Source: Solanum dulcamara | Lineage: Eukaryota; Streptophyta; Magnoliopsida; Solanales; Solanaceae | DNA length: 64,000 nt | NCBI RefSeq assembly: GCF_947179165.1 | Contig: NC_077248.1 | Coordinates: 47,580,232-47,644,231 of the forward strand | Direction: 5' to 3' | Shown here: positions 12,841 through 24,081 of the stretch, in pieces | Layout of the letters: every line of letters starts with the position of its first letter | Numbering within the stretch: the first letter of the stretch is position 1 | Notes under the pieces: model-generated | Database searches by the model: none | The model's input: only the letters and a program-made list of their open reading frames with translations | What the model was told of the DNA's origin: nothing | Made by a program: the position numbers and the translations under genes

Positions 12841-13802
12841 TGCCGGGGCAAATTTAAGTGCAAATTTTGGGTCACGGAAATCCATGGCCATCCGACTAAA
12901 TTTGATATATTACTTATATAATTCTTAAATAATATATTAAATATTAGCAAAAGGAACCCATGCTCAAAGTGATGAGATGGTTCATTGGTTTAAGATCTTG
13001 TGTTTAACATCATTATCTATAGTTCTAACCCAGCCAACAACATAGTTTGCCCATTAATTTTTAGTTTTGTATAAAAAAAGATAAGACTTATCCAACATCA
13101 CAATTCACCCACTAATTTTTATTTCTGTAAAAAAGGTCAGTGGGCTCTAATGAAAATTTTTATTTATAAAAAATCATGTAGGAGTATAATATATCTTTTT
13201 CACGTAAATTATTTTTTGACTTTTTTAATTATAGTTATTTGAGTTTCTTATTCTTATTTCATTTTTTACTTTCATTCTTTATTGAAAAATTAAGAAAAAT
13301 AAAAACAAAAGAAGTGTGAATCAAAAAAGAGAAAAAAAGTAAGAAAAAATTAAAATATTTTTTTCAACCTATATTGTAGTTTAAACATTGTTTCCGTCTC
13401 TATTTCAATTTATTTTTTGTATCTATAAAAAAAGTTGGGGCAGTTAAAGTAAACTATTACAATAAAATTAGTGAAAAAATAAATTTGAACATCAAAATAA
13501 TAAATTCAAATTAGTCATTTAATCAAAAAGGCCTGAGAAAAAGCATGTGAGAAAGATCAAATATATCCCTACATGAAATATTTTTATTAATATTATTTTT
13601 TGCACCTACGCTAGAGAAAAATAGTATATGTGATCCATACGTGTAACAGTAGGAGTATATATAAGTCACTTTCATAACGAGAGGTATATTAACTCTAAAT
13701 GACAAAGTTGATGGGTATATCATGCCCTTTTCCTCTAATTTTAGATTTTATCTTTAAAGTAATGGTGCACCCGTCTTCTTGAAATCCTGAATTCACCTCT
13801 GC
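12841..13802. other. No gene seen; AT-rich spacer between repeat copies
   Basis: No protein-like frame and no RNA gene are recognised. The part from 13190 to 13510 is very AT-rich with homopolymer A and T runs. The minus-strand frame near 13523-13723 has no recognisable domain and is treated as chance. Confidence 0.4.
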
Positions 13803-13995
13803 TTAATGTGATGTCTTGCTCATACACCAAGTATTTTTCTTTATGAGATTTAGTGTTGGGCATGAGGTATAAGTTGCTTTATATCAGTTAAACTTTTCTT
13901 TTGAAGCTAGAGTTATTGCATATCTCATAAATCAAAACACAACGAAGTAGTGTCAAGTCTTGTCCGTTGGGTGTAACTTGTAGTTTAAAAGTCAT
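13803..13995 (+). repeat. Dispersed direct repeat S, copy 1
   Basis: It starts TTAATGTGATGTCTTGCTCA and matches the block at 14353-14543 closely. It ends exactly where R copy 2 begins, so S copy 1, R copy 2 and S copy 2 lie back to back. Its last part equals one unit of the period-112 minisatellite described at 14430-14865. Confidence 0.7.
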
Positions 13996-14352
13996 TGTGT
14001 CTTTATAGTTTATCTTGTTTGTTGACTCATATTTATACAAATTATAACGTGTTATTGATTAAATACACTAGTGACATATTTACAAGAAAAAGTGATGGTG
14101 TAATTTGTATAATTATGCAGATTCTTAAAAATACCTTCAAATATTGTGCTTATTATGTGTTACTGATTAATCAAGGTGCTCTCTAAGAGCAAATGCTTTT
14201 ATCACCAAAAATAGGTCTAATTTGTATTTTATCAAATCCTTATTATATTCAATTAATATTTTACTCAAATTAAAATGAACGGATTGAATTACAATCCATT
14301 TTTGTTCAGCCCAATTCATTCATTTACCATCACTAACGACAACCATCAAGCC
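13996..14352 (+). repeat. Dispersed direct repeat R, copy 2
   Basis: Second copy of the block at 12456-12840, same orientation. It is flanked on both sides by copies of repeat S, as expected if a tandem duplication or an insertion placed R inside S-type sequence. Non-coding. Confidence 0.75.
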
Positions 14353-14543
14353 TTAATGTGATGTCTTGCTCACACATCAAGTATTTTTGTTTATGATATT
14401 TAGTATTGGCCATAAGGTATAAGTTGCTTTATATCAGTAAAACTTTGCTTCTGAAGCTAGAGTTATAGTGTATCTCATAAATCAAGACATAATGAGGTAG
14501 TGTTAAGTCTTGTCCATTGGGCGTAACTTGTTGTGTGAAAGTC
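14353..14543 (+). repeat. Dispersed direct repeat S, copy 2
   Basis: Begins TTAATGTGATGTCTTGCTCA and parallels 13803-13995. Unlike copy 1, it continues directly into further units of the period-112 array. Confidence 0.7.
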
Positions 14544-14865
14544 TTTGGGCTAAGTTTTGCCCTTAATGCAAGAGTTATAAAGCATCTTATAAGTCAAGAT
14601 GCAATGAAGTAGTGCCAAGTCTTACCTATGGGTCATATTTTATTGTTAGAAAGTCTTTGAGTTAAATTTTATCTCTAATTCAAGAGTTGTAGAGCATCTC
14701 ATAAGTAAAAACATAATGAGGTAGAGCCAAACATTGCAATGGGGAATAATGTATTGTTCGAAAGTCCCTGAGCTAAGTTTTTCCTCTAAGGCAAGAGTTA
14801 TAGACAATCTTATAAGTCAAGATACAATGAGGTAGTATCAAGTATTGCCTGTGGAGCATATATAT
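14430..14865 (+). repeat. Minisatellite, period about 112 bp, about four units
   Basis: The landmark AGAGTT[A/G]TA recurs at 14459, 14571, 14683 and 14794, giving spacings of 112, 112 and 111 bp. Each unit also contains an ATCTCATAA/ATCTTATAA phrase, a CAAGTCTTG-like phrase and an AAAGTC...GAGCTAAGTTT phrase. The units differ by scattered substitutions, so the array is old. A fifth unit, cut short, is the end of repeat S copy 1 near 13900. Confidence 0.8.
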
Positions 14866-15379
14866 ATTTATATATTTATGTTAAATTTAAAATAGTAAGC
14901 ATTAAAAAAATTGTCTTGAACCTTGATACTTGAATCTTGGAGTAAATTTAATTTAAAAGAAGTAAAATAATAATAATAATAATTTCCAGCTCCATTTATT
15001 TAATAAGAAAATAGATGATGATATAATATTAAGCTTCCTTCAATTTCTTATGGTCCTCGGTAACATCTGAAATTAAGATTGTTTATAAAATTTTAGGAGC
15101 TAATTCAAAATCACTTACCCGATTAACAAGCATGACTTTTATAGCTACTCTATCAATTTGAAGTCGTATAAACTAACGAGTAATTTATAGATTTTGAGGA
15201 AAATTTTATTTATTAAATAAATAAAAATTATTTTTATAAGGTTTTTTCTTGAGTGGAAAAAATATAAGACCAGCTGAGGGACATTTATGACTTTCCCCAT
15301 GAAAATCAAAGTCCTCAAAGATAAGGGTTTTATTTTTGGTTTATGTTGAACTTTTAATATATTACTAAAAGGGAAAAGG
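14866..15379. other. No gene seen
   Basis: AT-rich DNA with a short (TAA)n tract around 14965-14983 and no recognisable frame or repeat boundary. Confidence 0.4.
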
Positions 15380-15960
15380 ATAAATATATTCCTAAACTTT
15401 GTGACTTAGAAAAATATATATCCTCATTAAAAAGGTGGTGTGTATATAACTTTATTGTGTAACAAATGGTGCATATATCCTCGTCATTTAATAAATTATG
15501 TATATTTACCATTTTCGTTAACCAACTAAATTTTAAAAAATCTAAAAATTAATATTTTAATTTAGAAAATGTCACGTGCCATAAAAAATCACCTCATTCA
15601 TTTCTTTATTTCCCTAGCCTTGACCTAAAAGAACACCAATTTTATTCTTACCCGATGCAAACTTCATTCTACGATATATATATAAGATCCATATGTATAG
15701 ATATCATCATCTACATCCAAAAAGCCGTATTGATTGAGTAGAAGAGAAATTGATTTATATATTTCATTTGGATCAGGTCTAGAAGTATAAAAAGGGATGA
15801 CATAATTTTGTAAAGCTACATGACATTTTTAAATTAAAAAAGAATATTATAATTTTTCAATTAAATAAATATAGATATGTTACACAAGGGGAGTATATAT
15901 GCACTATTTATTAGATAGAAGGTATATATATGCATCACTTTTTTAAAATCGAATTAGGGT
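15380..15960. mobile_element. Foldback / MITE-like inverted repeat
   Basis: The left arm around 15435-15500 (TTAAAAAGGTGGTGTGTATA ... GGTGCATATATCCTCG) matches the reverse complement of the right arm around 15870-15945 (TTAAAAAAGTGATGCATATA ... AGTGCATATATACTCC). Weaker similarity extends inward, for example AAAATGTCACGTGCC against AAAATGTCATGTAGC. This is the layout of a non-autonomous foldback DNA element of about 0.55-0.6 kb. The exact ends and the target duplication could not be fixed. Confidence 0.55.
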
Positions 15961-16655
15961 TAAAATTGCCCATGAACTATGCAAAATATACAACTTATAC
16001 CCTTCTTTATATTTTGGGATCTAAAATGGCCCCGTCGTTATTCCAAGAGACTACAAATATTCTTTAGAGCTAACATACCAAATTTTTAGTTATGTGGCAA
16101 GCCACATGGGACTAATCCCTACATTTAAGCGTTGCCAACTAGGATTCTCACTAAATTATGAATTATTAATTCTGACCTAGTTTATAACCCAAATCCTAAC
16201 TCATTCTTGCTAACCCATTGCTTCCGACAAGACCCGCTAAAATGGGTTAGCCAAAAAAAGTGGGCCTTTGCGCAACCCCTTTCTCTTTTTTTTTATTAAA
16301 TTTGGGATCGAGGTCCTTTTATTGATTAATCAAAAATAGAAAAGGGCTTACAACATGAATCAAAAATTAAATCATAGGCCCAATCAACCCAATGAAAATT
16401 ATAAATAAGACCCCTACCAAGTAGGATTTCCTAAAAGGCTCACTCTCCCTCTTCTCCATCTTTCCATTTCTGCCTCTTCTTCTTTCCTTGCTCCGATTTC
16501 TATTCCGGTGTTCTTTGTTGTTCTTAACAGTAACTTCTGCCTCCTCCGCTTGTGGATGATAAACATACTTCATATCTTCTCTTCTTTTTCGTTTATGAAC
16601 AACTATCAAAGGTATTGATTTCTTCATCATATCTCAACTATTCTATGATCATTTC
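15961..16655. other. No gene seen
   Basis: Intergenic sequence. The minus-strand frame at 16367-16630 is rich in Lys, Arg and Glu because it reads a pyrimidine-rich stretch; no domain is recognised. Confidence 0.4.
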
Positions 16656-19600
16656 TAGGGTTGGGCATTCGATATTCGATTTGGTATTTTCAAAGTTCGA
16701 GTTTGATAATCGGTAATTCAAAGTATATACCAAATACCGAACTTTCAAACTTCAGTTCGGTAATTCGGTAATCGGTAAATCAAACATCGGTTCAGTACGG
16801 TATTTGGTAATATCATATTAAAATAGAAGTCCATACGGAATATGTTAGTAGATCGTATTCACAATAGCAATAATAAGAAATGTGAAGATTTTTAATAACA
16901 AACTAAATAATGGATCGAATACAATTGAGTCTCAAACTAATTGTAAAAGATATGTACATTATGGCTTATTCAAAATCTCCCAACTTCAACGACTCATATA
17001 ACCCCAATGATGAAAATCCCGGTATTGCAGAAACTGTGCAAAATGTCACTGAGGGTAACCTACCAATGGAAGTTGTTGTTCCATTTTCTTGGTTTTCTTC
17101 AAAAGATGCTGCAGTTTATCATGGTTTTCTTCAAAAGAATGCATCAAGAATAACAATGATGAGATGATTATCATATTAGTTTAACAGTATGATCAGCAGA
17201 CCAATCTTACGGATAACAAGATCCATCTGCAAGAAAAAAATCCACCAAATTTGAAGACAAATAGATAAAAAAAAACTCTATATTTGGTTATTTCTAGTAA
17301 GAAAAAGCCTTCATCATATGTAAGAAAATTTTATCACATGTAATGCCACTGGAGCCCAACTTAAAAGAATGTTTCAACAGATAGCAACATTCGAATCTCC
17401 GTTCTTAATTGACAATCATCAGGCTTATACCAAAAATGAGCAATAGCTGCAAAAAGATGACTCTGGAGGAGCCAAACATCCCACACAAGAGAGTAAAAGA
17501 TCAACTGAAATATCAAAAAAAAAAGTTGTGCCTCAGAGGTAGTGACAATCACGTTAACATCATCATTTTTACATATCAAGATAATACGTGCGGAACAAAA
17601 TATCAACTGTGCTTAATTTTTAGACAAGGTGAAGAACGACGAAGAAAGTACTTGCATTTGCATGATTAACTCAACATGAAGGATCAACTGTGCTTACAAC
17701 CATTCAAAAATCATAAAAAAACAGAACAAAATAGTATGTGTATTAACAGGTAGCCTTAGGGAAGTAGTGCTCACACACTATCATCTTTCTTCATTCTGAT
17801 GACATGAACCACCAATTTGGGAAATTAAGGTCCAACAACAACATTTCAATCCAGTTCTCAAGAACATAAGATTAACTCTTTCCAATATATTCTGATTTAG
17901 AAACAAGAAAGCTATCCTGACTGCTTCCTGCACATCACATTTTTCGCAAAGACGCCCAATAGTTATTTCTGGCTACTTTCTGCACATGATCAAGTCAGGG
18001 TGATGCTTGGATATATTTTTGTCAACAAGTTCTTAACCTTCACGAATGAAAAAGATTATTAGTACTGCTAAATAACAGAGACAAGCATACAAGAGGCTAC
18101 ACCTCCATAGATTCTGCACAAGCACTTGGATTATCAAGAACCACATCAAAATTATTAATACTCCCCAAAAATGGATGTTAATAGGGTTGATCAGTGATCA
18201 TAAGAAGCAACATTTGGCATTATCAAAAGTTAAAAGTACTGGTGAAAATAATGTGGAATAATCAAATAACAATTTAGAGCCTTATACCAGAGGCATCTTG
18301 CGATTACAAATCAAGAACGAGGGATTCTTTTGAGCTATCAATATCATCCATATCTGAAAAGAATTTAAAATGGGTCAACAATTAAACTAAGTAAAAAATA
18401 TAAAAATAAAATACAAAAATTGAAAAATATATCAAGTTCAAGTTTCATAAGATCATTAAAATCTTCTTCAATATTTATGGGATAAGGCTCATTTCGACGC
18501 CAATCTTGAAGATAATTAATAGCTTGCACCAATTTCGGAGTCAAAAAACTCCTAAATGAATCAAGAATACGGCCTCCGGTGCTAAAGGTACATTCCGATG
18601 CCACACTAGAAATTGGAATTGCCAACACATCATGAGCCATCTCGTAAAGAATTTTATATTTAGGAGAATGAGCTTTCCACCATGACAAGATATCAAAATT
18701 GTCCTCATCATCATTCAGCTCTAATTCTTCACTAAGATACTTTTCCAACTCCGACTTACCACTCAAACCTGTACCATCTTGTTTGTTCCTCTTCATTTGG
18801 ATCCTATTTCTCACTTTTGTGAGATGCATTAGAGAATTTTGCTACATACTCTTCAAACATAGACTTTATGTAAGTCACCATTTCATTTTTTATTTCACTC
18901 CCCTTTTCATCTCCAAACATATCCTCAAGTGCGTCGCCAACATACTCAAGTTGGTTACGAGGATCTAAGATAGAGGCAATAAAAAGTACTTTATTCATTT
19001 TTTCAGGAGCACCCCAATACTTGACAAACTTTTATTTTATTTTTTCTCCCATTTTTGCCAAAGAAGGATCATTGTCTTCCATACACTCTCTTAAATGATT
19101 GTGAAGCTCAACTATATCTTCCAAGTGACCATTAGAAGTGATGTAGAGTGAACCTGAAACCTTCTCAGTTAGATCATAAAACCTTTTAAGAAATATTACC
19201 ATATTTCTCACCTTTTCCCAATCATCACTTTCAAGTACACCTGCAACACTTCCATCTTGACAAACATGATTAGCAAGATAAGTTGACAATCCATCATCTT
19301 CAAGATCAAACCTATCAAATGAACTCTCAAAATGTTGTGCTGCATCCAACATCAAGTAGGTCGAATTCCATCAGGTTGAAACATCTAAACATAATGACTT
19401 CTTACTGTCTATATTGTTTAGTTCACAATATTCCGCAAATTTTCTAATCCTTGCGGTAGATTGTCTAATATATTTCACCATTTGCCTAACATATTTGATA
19501 GATGGACCAAATTCTTTCATGCCATCTTGCACAATAAGATTCAAAATGTGAGTCATACATCTCACGTGAAGATGGTTACCACATTTCATGTTAGGTCCCC

Positions 19601-20321
19601 AATTAACCATTTGTTTGTGTAACACTTTCACCATGACATCATTAGAAGAAGCATTATCTACAGTTATAGTAATTACTTTCTCCAATTTCCAATCAAGCAA
19701 ACACTTACTAATACAACGGGCCAATTTTGTCACCCTTATGACTAGTAACAACCTGAAAGTTTAAAATTTATTTATAAAAGAGCCAATCACTATCAATAAA
19801 GTGTACTCTCAAACACATATAATTTATTTTCTGTATAGAAGTCCATGTGTCTGTGGTTAGAAAAACTCTCGATGATGTTTCTTTCAAATACTTCATAAAC
19901 TTTTGTCTCTCTTCACCAAAAACTACATAACAATCCCTAGTCACTGTTCTACAGGAGGGAACTCGGAATAAAGGTTGGATTTTTTTCATAAACTTCTTAA
20001 AAACTTCCTTTTCAACAAAACAAAAAGGAAGCTCATCAAGGATTAACATCTCAACTAAACCATCCGAGATACCTCTTGATCAAAAGTCCAAATTTCCCCA
20101 TCACGCATTTCACCTTCTAATGGAAAGTTTAAATTTGATTGTTTGTACTTAGAATTTGAAGGGTTAACCTTATTTGGATTTTTAGGACAAGTTTTCAAAT
20201 GTTTATTCAGTCCACTTGTTCCATTTTTAGTTGAATCAGCTAAGAGAACTTTACCATAATGCTTGCACTTTGCTTTATTAATTCTATCTTCTAAACATGA
20301 TCAATCTGAGATGCTAAACAG

Positions 20322-20323
<2 letters not shown>
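16656..20323 (-). mobile_element. hAT-superfamily DNA transposon, inactive, one end visible
   Basis: The element is on the minus strand, with its 3' end at about 16656. TAGGGTTGGGCATTCGATAT is followed by several subterminal motifs of the type TTCGGTA, TCGGTAAT and CGGTATTTGG (16660-16815), as in many plant hAT termini. The transposase remnant lies at 18304-20290. The other terminal repeat (it would read ...GCCCAACCCTA on this strand) is not visible before the gypsy LTR piece, so the 5' end was probably lost or interrupted near the (TA)n tract. The region 16820-18300 is non-coding element DNA with no recognisable frame. Confidence 0.75.
18304..20290 (-). pseudogene. hAT transposase with BED zinc finger, broken
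   Basis: hAT transposases cut and paste the element through an RNase H-like core. In minus-strand order I see a BED finger remnant (KHYGKVLLADSTKNGTSGLN ... HLKTCP, about 20150-20260), RVFLTTDTWTSIQKINYMCL (first Asp), ITITVDNASSND (second Asp), HVRCMTHILNLIV (C-x2-H), and the C-terminal dimerisation region ILSWWKAHSPKYKILYEMAH ... SVASECTFSTGGR (about 18550-18690). In the finger the second Cys of the first pair is Tyr. Damage includes a frameshift after the BED part (about 20050), TAA at 19768-19770, a frameshift near 19730, TGA replacing an Arg codon before WNSTYLML (about 19370), a stop at about 19030, and a frameshift near 18810. A last short exon, MDDIDSSKESLVLDL, follows an acceptor TTTTCAG at about 18355, but its expected GT donor reads GA. 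Domains are clear; function is lost. Confidence 0.88.

Positions 20324-20379
<56 letters not shown>
20324..20379. repeat. (TA)n microsatellite
   Basis: About 27 uninterrupted AT/TA dinucleotides. It sits at the boundary between the hAT remnant and the gypsy LTR piece, so it may mark or obscure the missing hAT end. Confidence 0.95.
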
Positions 20380-20383
<4 letters not shown>

Positions 20384-20389
20384 ATGCAA

Positions 20390-22313
20390 TGGCCAAGTAA
20401 GAAACACGCTACAGATCAATACTAGACTGAAATAAACTGAATACAATGTCAATGCAAGATCTGAGTTGAAATATGGAAAGTACTTTTAATCAACATATAA
20501 CCATGTGAGGTGAGCATGGATTTCAATGTATAATCCCCATCAAAAAGGGCCCAATATTCCTTGTCAAGTTATAAAGGCTGATCTGATCGAATGTGGTACC
20601 AGTACACTAATAGCATGTGCCCACTAGGCGCTAAATAAATCTACGGTGGCATGTAATTTTGGGACTTGAGTGTACTGACCCTAGTCCAACTCAGTGCTAA
20701 GTACAAGTCCCAATTGAAAATAAATGATAGCTCCTGAGATTGTGGTTCATAATCATGGATAACAACCCTGATTTCCATACTACTAGTGATTTGTCCATTT
20801 ATAAGAAAACTGATCCGCGATCATTGATGACATTCTTGATACCATCCTTAATAAGGAATTTACTTATAAAAAATGTGTACAAAAACATTGTTGGCATATC
20901 TAGATGTCATGCATGTCATGTATCTTACTATTATGAGTTGAAACTCCTGATTATTAGGTCAGTACAAGTATATAAGTTGTGTACCCTGAATCATGTGACT
21001 TGAAGGCATATGAGAGACATGATATAGCTGGAGAAAAATACATAAAAGAAATAAATCGAGACTAAGATTTTGAAAGGAATCTATATGGTTGGACCCAAAT
21101 TCTAAATCTTAAATTCTGACTCATGAAAATACCAATAGTTTAATAATACACATATTATCTGAAAATAATGTTTAGAGTATACTTCATCGGAAATCACTCT
21201 AATGGTCTGTAAAATTGATAATACTGAAGTTTATTGACTCTGATGTGTGAGACTGAATGATAGACACTTTATCTGAAAGCATCCTAAAATATGCGGGACT
21301 GATGAACTGAAAATAAGCTAATCATGACAATTTTTCTATTTTGAAGAAAACATACAATTCAAGACAACACAATCCAGAGACATGAAATATCGGTATTCTA
21401 AGGGTTCATGGAAAATAAATTTCAAGTCAAGACATTGAATTATATGAGAAAATGTGTATTTATGAAATATTCATGAGAAGGGACTGAAATAAAAAGACAT
21501 TCATGCTTTTTGTAAAATCCTAGAATTTCGTAGAAGTAAATACTGGAGAACTAACTTCTCTTTGGATCTCAATGGGGAGAGCATACCCACTGATCAAATC
21601 CCACATACCTGGAATAAAGAAGCTAGCTTGAAACCTTCAATTAAGACGTGAAGCTTTGGAACCCTTGTTCTTGCTTAAGAGGAACCTTGAGACAGAAGAA
21701 TCTGATTTTGGTGTTATGGATGAAGAGGGAGGGGTTTAGGTTGATTAATTCCCTTTAATCCCACTTAGTATAGGCCAAAACGATATAATATAGGGATTAA
21801 ATCTGTCGGAGGCCATCTACTAGGGCCATCTATGGTCTATGCTTCCATCCACGGGCCATAGATCTCTATTCATAGAAATCAGAGTAAATTTTGAGTTCTA
21901 AAGATTGATCTATGAGACCCATCTACAGTCCATAGATCAATATACAAGCCGTAATCGTGGTCCATAAGAATTAGAGAAATGTCTGAGTTTCTGAAGTTTG
22001 ATTTACGAGCCAATTTACGATCCGTAAAAAAATTTATGAACCATAATTTGAGCTAGTGAACTTAGGATGAATTTCCTAGTTTCTAAAAGTGATCTACGGA
22101 TCACATCTACAGTACGTAAAAGCTTTTATGACCCCTAGACTTGACCTGTAAAACTCAGGTAATTAGCTTGTTTCTGAAGTTGGTCTACGAGCCTTATCTA
22201 CGGCCCATGATTTCATCTATAGTCCATATGTGCTGCTCGTAAAAGCCAAAGTTCTACATACTTGAGTTATTTTTCTGATCTTTCGTGAGTTGATCTGGAC
22301 TTAATATTGTTAC
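20390..22313 (-). repeat. Gypsy LTR or solo LTR fragment
   Basis: In minus orientation it begins TGTAACAATATTAAGTCC (complement ends at 22313), the TGTAAC start of gypsy LTRs. From 21790 to 22260 it has a dense array of CTACGG/CCGTAG-type inverted motifs, as in the LTR at 3335. No internal region follows. On the right it interrupts a copia RNase H frame just after DSDWTG. The left end is uncertain because no TGACA-type terminus or matching 5 bp duplication was found. Confidence 0.6.
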
Positions 22314-22824
22314 AAATTACCTGTCCAGTCTGAGTCAGAGAAGGCATGCAAATTTAGTGACTTGCCTTTTCAAAGAAATAGACCATTAGCAGATGTACCA
22401 ACAAGATAGCGAAGAGCTCATTTGATCACAGCCCAATGTGTAATCGTTGGAGCACTTGTAAACTGAGACAATTTTCTTACAACAAAGGCAACATCCAGTC
22501 TGATATTATGAAGATATTTTAAACTTCCAACTATACTTTGATATTCTTTAGAATCCTCGAGTAAAGAGACATCACTACTTATGGGATAAGATAAACTTTC
22601 CAGTGATATGCGCATGGGATTTGCGTCAATCATGTTGGCTCTATGTAAGATCTCATAGATATACTTCTGTAGGCAAGGGAATAACTTGAACACCCAATAA
22701 GAAATGCAAATCACGAAGATTTTTAAAAGAGAAACTATTAGAAAGACATCCACTAAAATCTTCTACCGAACTTTGATGATTACCCCTGACAATTATATCA
22801 TCAACATAGATAATTAGATACACT
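22314..22824 (-). pseudogene. Older copia RT / RNase H remnant
   Basis: The minus-strand reading gives VYLIIYVDDIIVRGNHQSSV (catalytic YVDD box, about 22765-22823), then [48 protein letters not shown] and [17 protein letters not shown], then in the next pieces ALRYLVGTSANGLFL and HAFSDSDWTG. This is the Ty1/copia RT C-terminus running into RNase H. Frameshifts and stops (for example after AVIK and after NGLFL) break it. It is cut on the lower-coordinate side by the LTR ending at 22313 and on the other side by the complete copia element starting at 22825, so it predates both insertions. Confidence 0.85.
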
Positions 22825-23081
22825 TGTTAGAAAATGAGATTTTCTAGATAGTTTTTTAGTCTAATAGTGTCCTCTATTAAATATTATGTTTGGTTTGTAA
22901 AACAAAGGTAATCCGTGTTTTATGGAATTTGTTTTGTAAATGCTTGACTAGGTACTCTACTTACTCTTTTTTTTCAAAAGGCTTATATACCTATGTGTCT
23001 AAGCCTTATGTATTATGCCATTTTGAATGAAAAGAAGTTCTGTAAAAACCTTATTTCTCTTATAAGTTTAAGAGTCTAACA
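22825..23081 (+). repeat. Copia 5' LTR
   Basis: 257 bp, TGTTAGAAAATGAG ... GAGTCTAACA, with TG/CA ends and a 6 bp inverted terminus TGTTAG/CTAACA. A TATATA motif at about 22985 could be the promoter box. Differences from the 3' LTR include AC to GG in AAAACAAAG, CCGTG to CCTTG, and indels in A and T runs. Confidence 0.93.
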
Positions 23082-23082
23082 G

Positions 23083-23095
23083 TGGTATCAAGAGC
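23083..23095 (+). other. Copia primer binding site (initiator Met tRNA)
   Basis: TGGTATCAAGAGC begins one base after the LTR. It matches the standard plant TGGTATCAGAGC apart from one extra A, pointing to priming by the 3' end of initiator methionine tRNA. Confidence 0.85.
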
Positions 23096-23176
23096 CCTTC
23101 TTCTTGAGGGATCTGTGAAGGCAAGAAACTAAGGTTTTCTCCAGTTCTTCTAGGGTGATAGCTGAGCAGCAGTAAC

Positions 23177-24081
23177 ATGGCATCCAACAACTTCTTGGGT
23201 GCAGGCCCTCCTATGTTTATAGGAGAAAATTATCACATATGGGTGATAAAGATGAAGGCTTATCTCAAAGCTCTTAGTCTATGGGAAACAATAGAAAGTG
23301 AAGATGATCCTCCTCCACTTGGACCAAATCCAACAGTTGCACAAATGAAGATTTATGAAGATTCAAAGTCAAGGAAACCAAAGGCTCTCACATATCTTCA
23401 TTCAGCACTTTCAGATGTGATTTTCACAAGAATAATGAATTGTGAAACACCTAAAGAGCATGGGAGAAGCTAAAAGAGGAGTTCGATGGAAGTGATAGAG
23501 TGAAGGCTGTCAAACTCTTAACTCTCAAAAGAGCATTTGAGATGTTAAGGATGAAAGAAGGAGATACTGTGAAAGGGTATTCTGCCAAACTTATGGAAAT
23601 TGTAAACAAAATAAGGTTGTTTGGTGAAACCTTTCCAGATTCAAAAGTGGTGGAGAAGATGATGATAAGCTTACCAGGAAGGTTCGAGTCCAAGATTTCA
23701 ACAATAGAGGAATCTTGTGATTTGAAGACTTTATCAGTTGTAGAACTGATCAGCAAGTTACCAGCCCAAGAGCAAAGATCAAGTATAAGAGATGGAGAAG
23801 TAGCAGAAGTGGCATTTCAGGTACAACATAAAGGCAAGCAGCCTATGAAGGACAATAGAAGGATGGAAGAAGATAAAGTAGCAAAGGGAAAACCATGGAA
23901 GGAATCTTCAAAGAAAGGGAAGTTTCCACCTTGCAGCCATTGTAAAAGAACCAATCATCAAGAAAAAGACTGTTGGTTCAAAGGAAAGCCATCTATTCAA
24001 TGTAGATTCTGTAAAGAGATGGGTCATATTGAGAAAAATTACAGGGCCAAGCAGAATCAACCACAACAACATCATGCGTAG
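23177..24081 (+). pseudogene. Copia gag remnant
   Basis: Gag forms the particle that packages element RNA. The ATG at 23177 opens MASNNFLGAGPPMFIGENYH, followed by IWVIKMKAYLKALSLWETIE, the usual copia gag start. A one-base deletion near 23459 (after CETPKE) shifts the frame; the continuation KLKEEFDGSDRVKAVKLLTL reads on from 23465. Two CCHC knuckles close it. The first, CSHCKRTNHQEKDC, is intact. In the second, CRFCKEMGHIEKNY, the final Cys is Tyr. A TAG at 24079-24081 ends the frame where active copies would read on into protease. Confidence 0.9.

Noticed and set aside
16367..16630. Basic minus-strand frame resembling an RS-rich or nuclear protein
   Set aside because: It is explained by a pyrimidine-rich stretch on the plus strand; there is no domain, and exon borders are absent.
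20740..21003. 87-residue plus-strand frame in the gypsy LTR piece
   Set aside because: It falls in LTR-like sequence, with no similarity to a known protein and no supporting signals.
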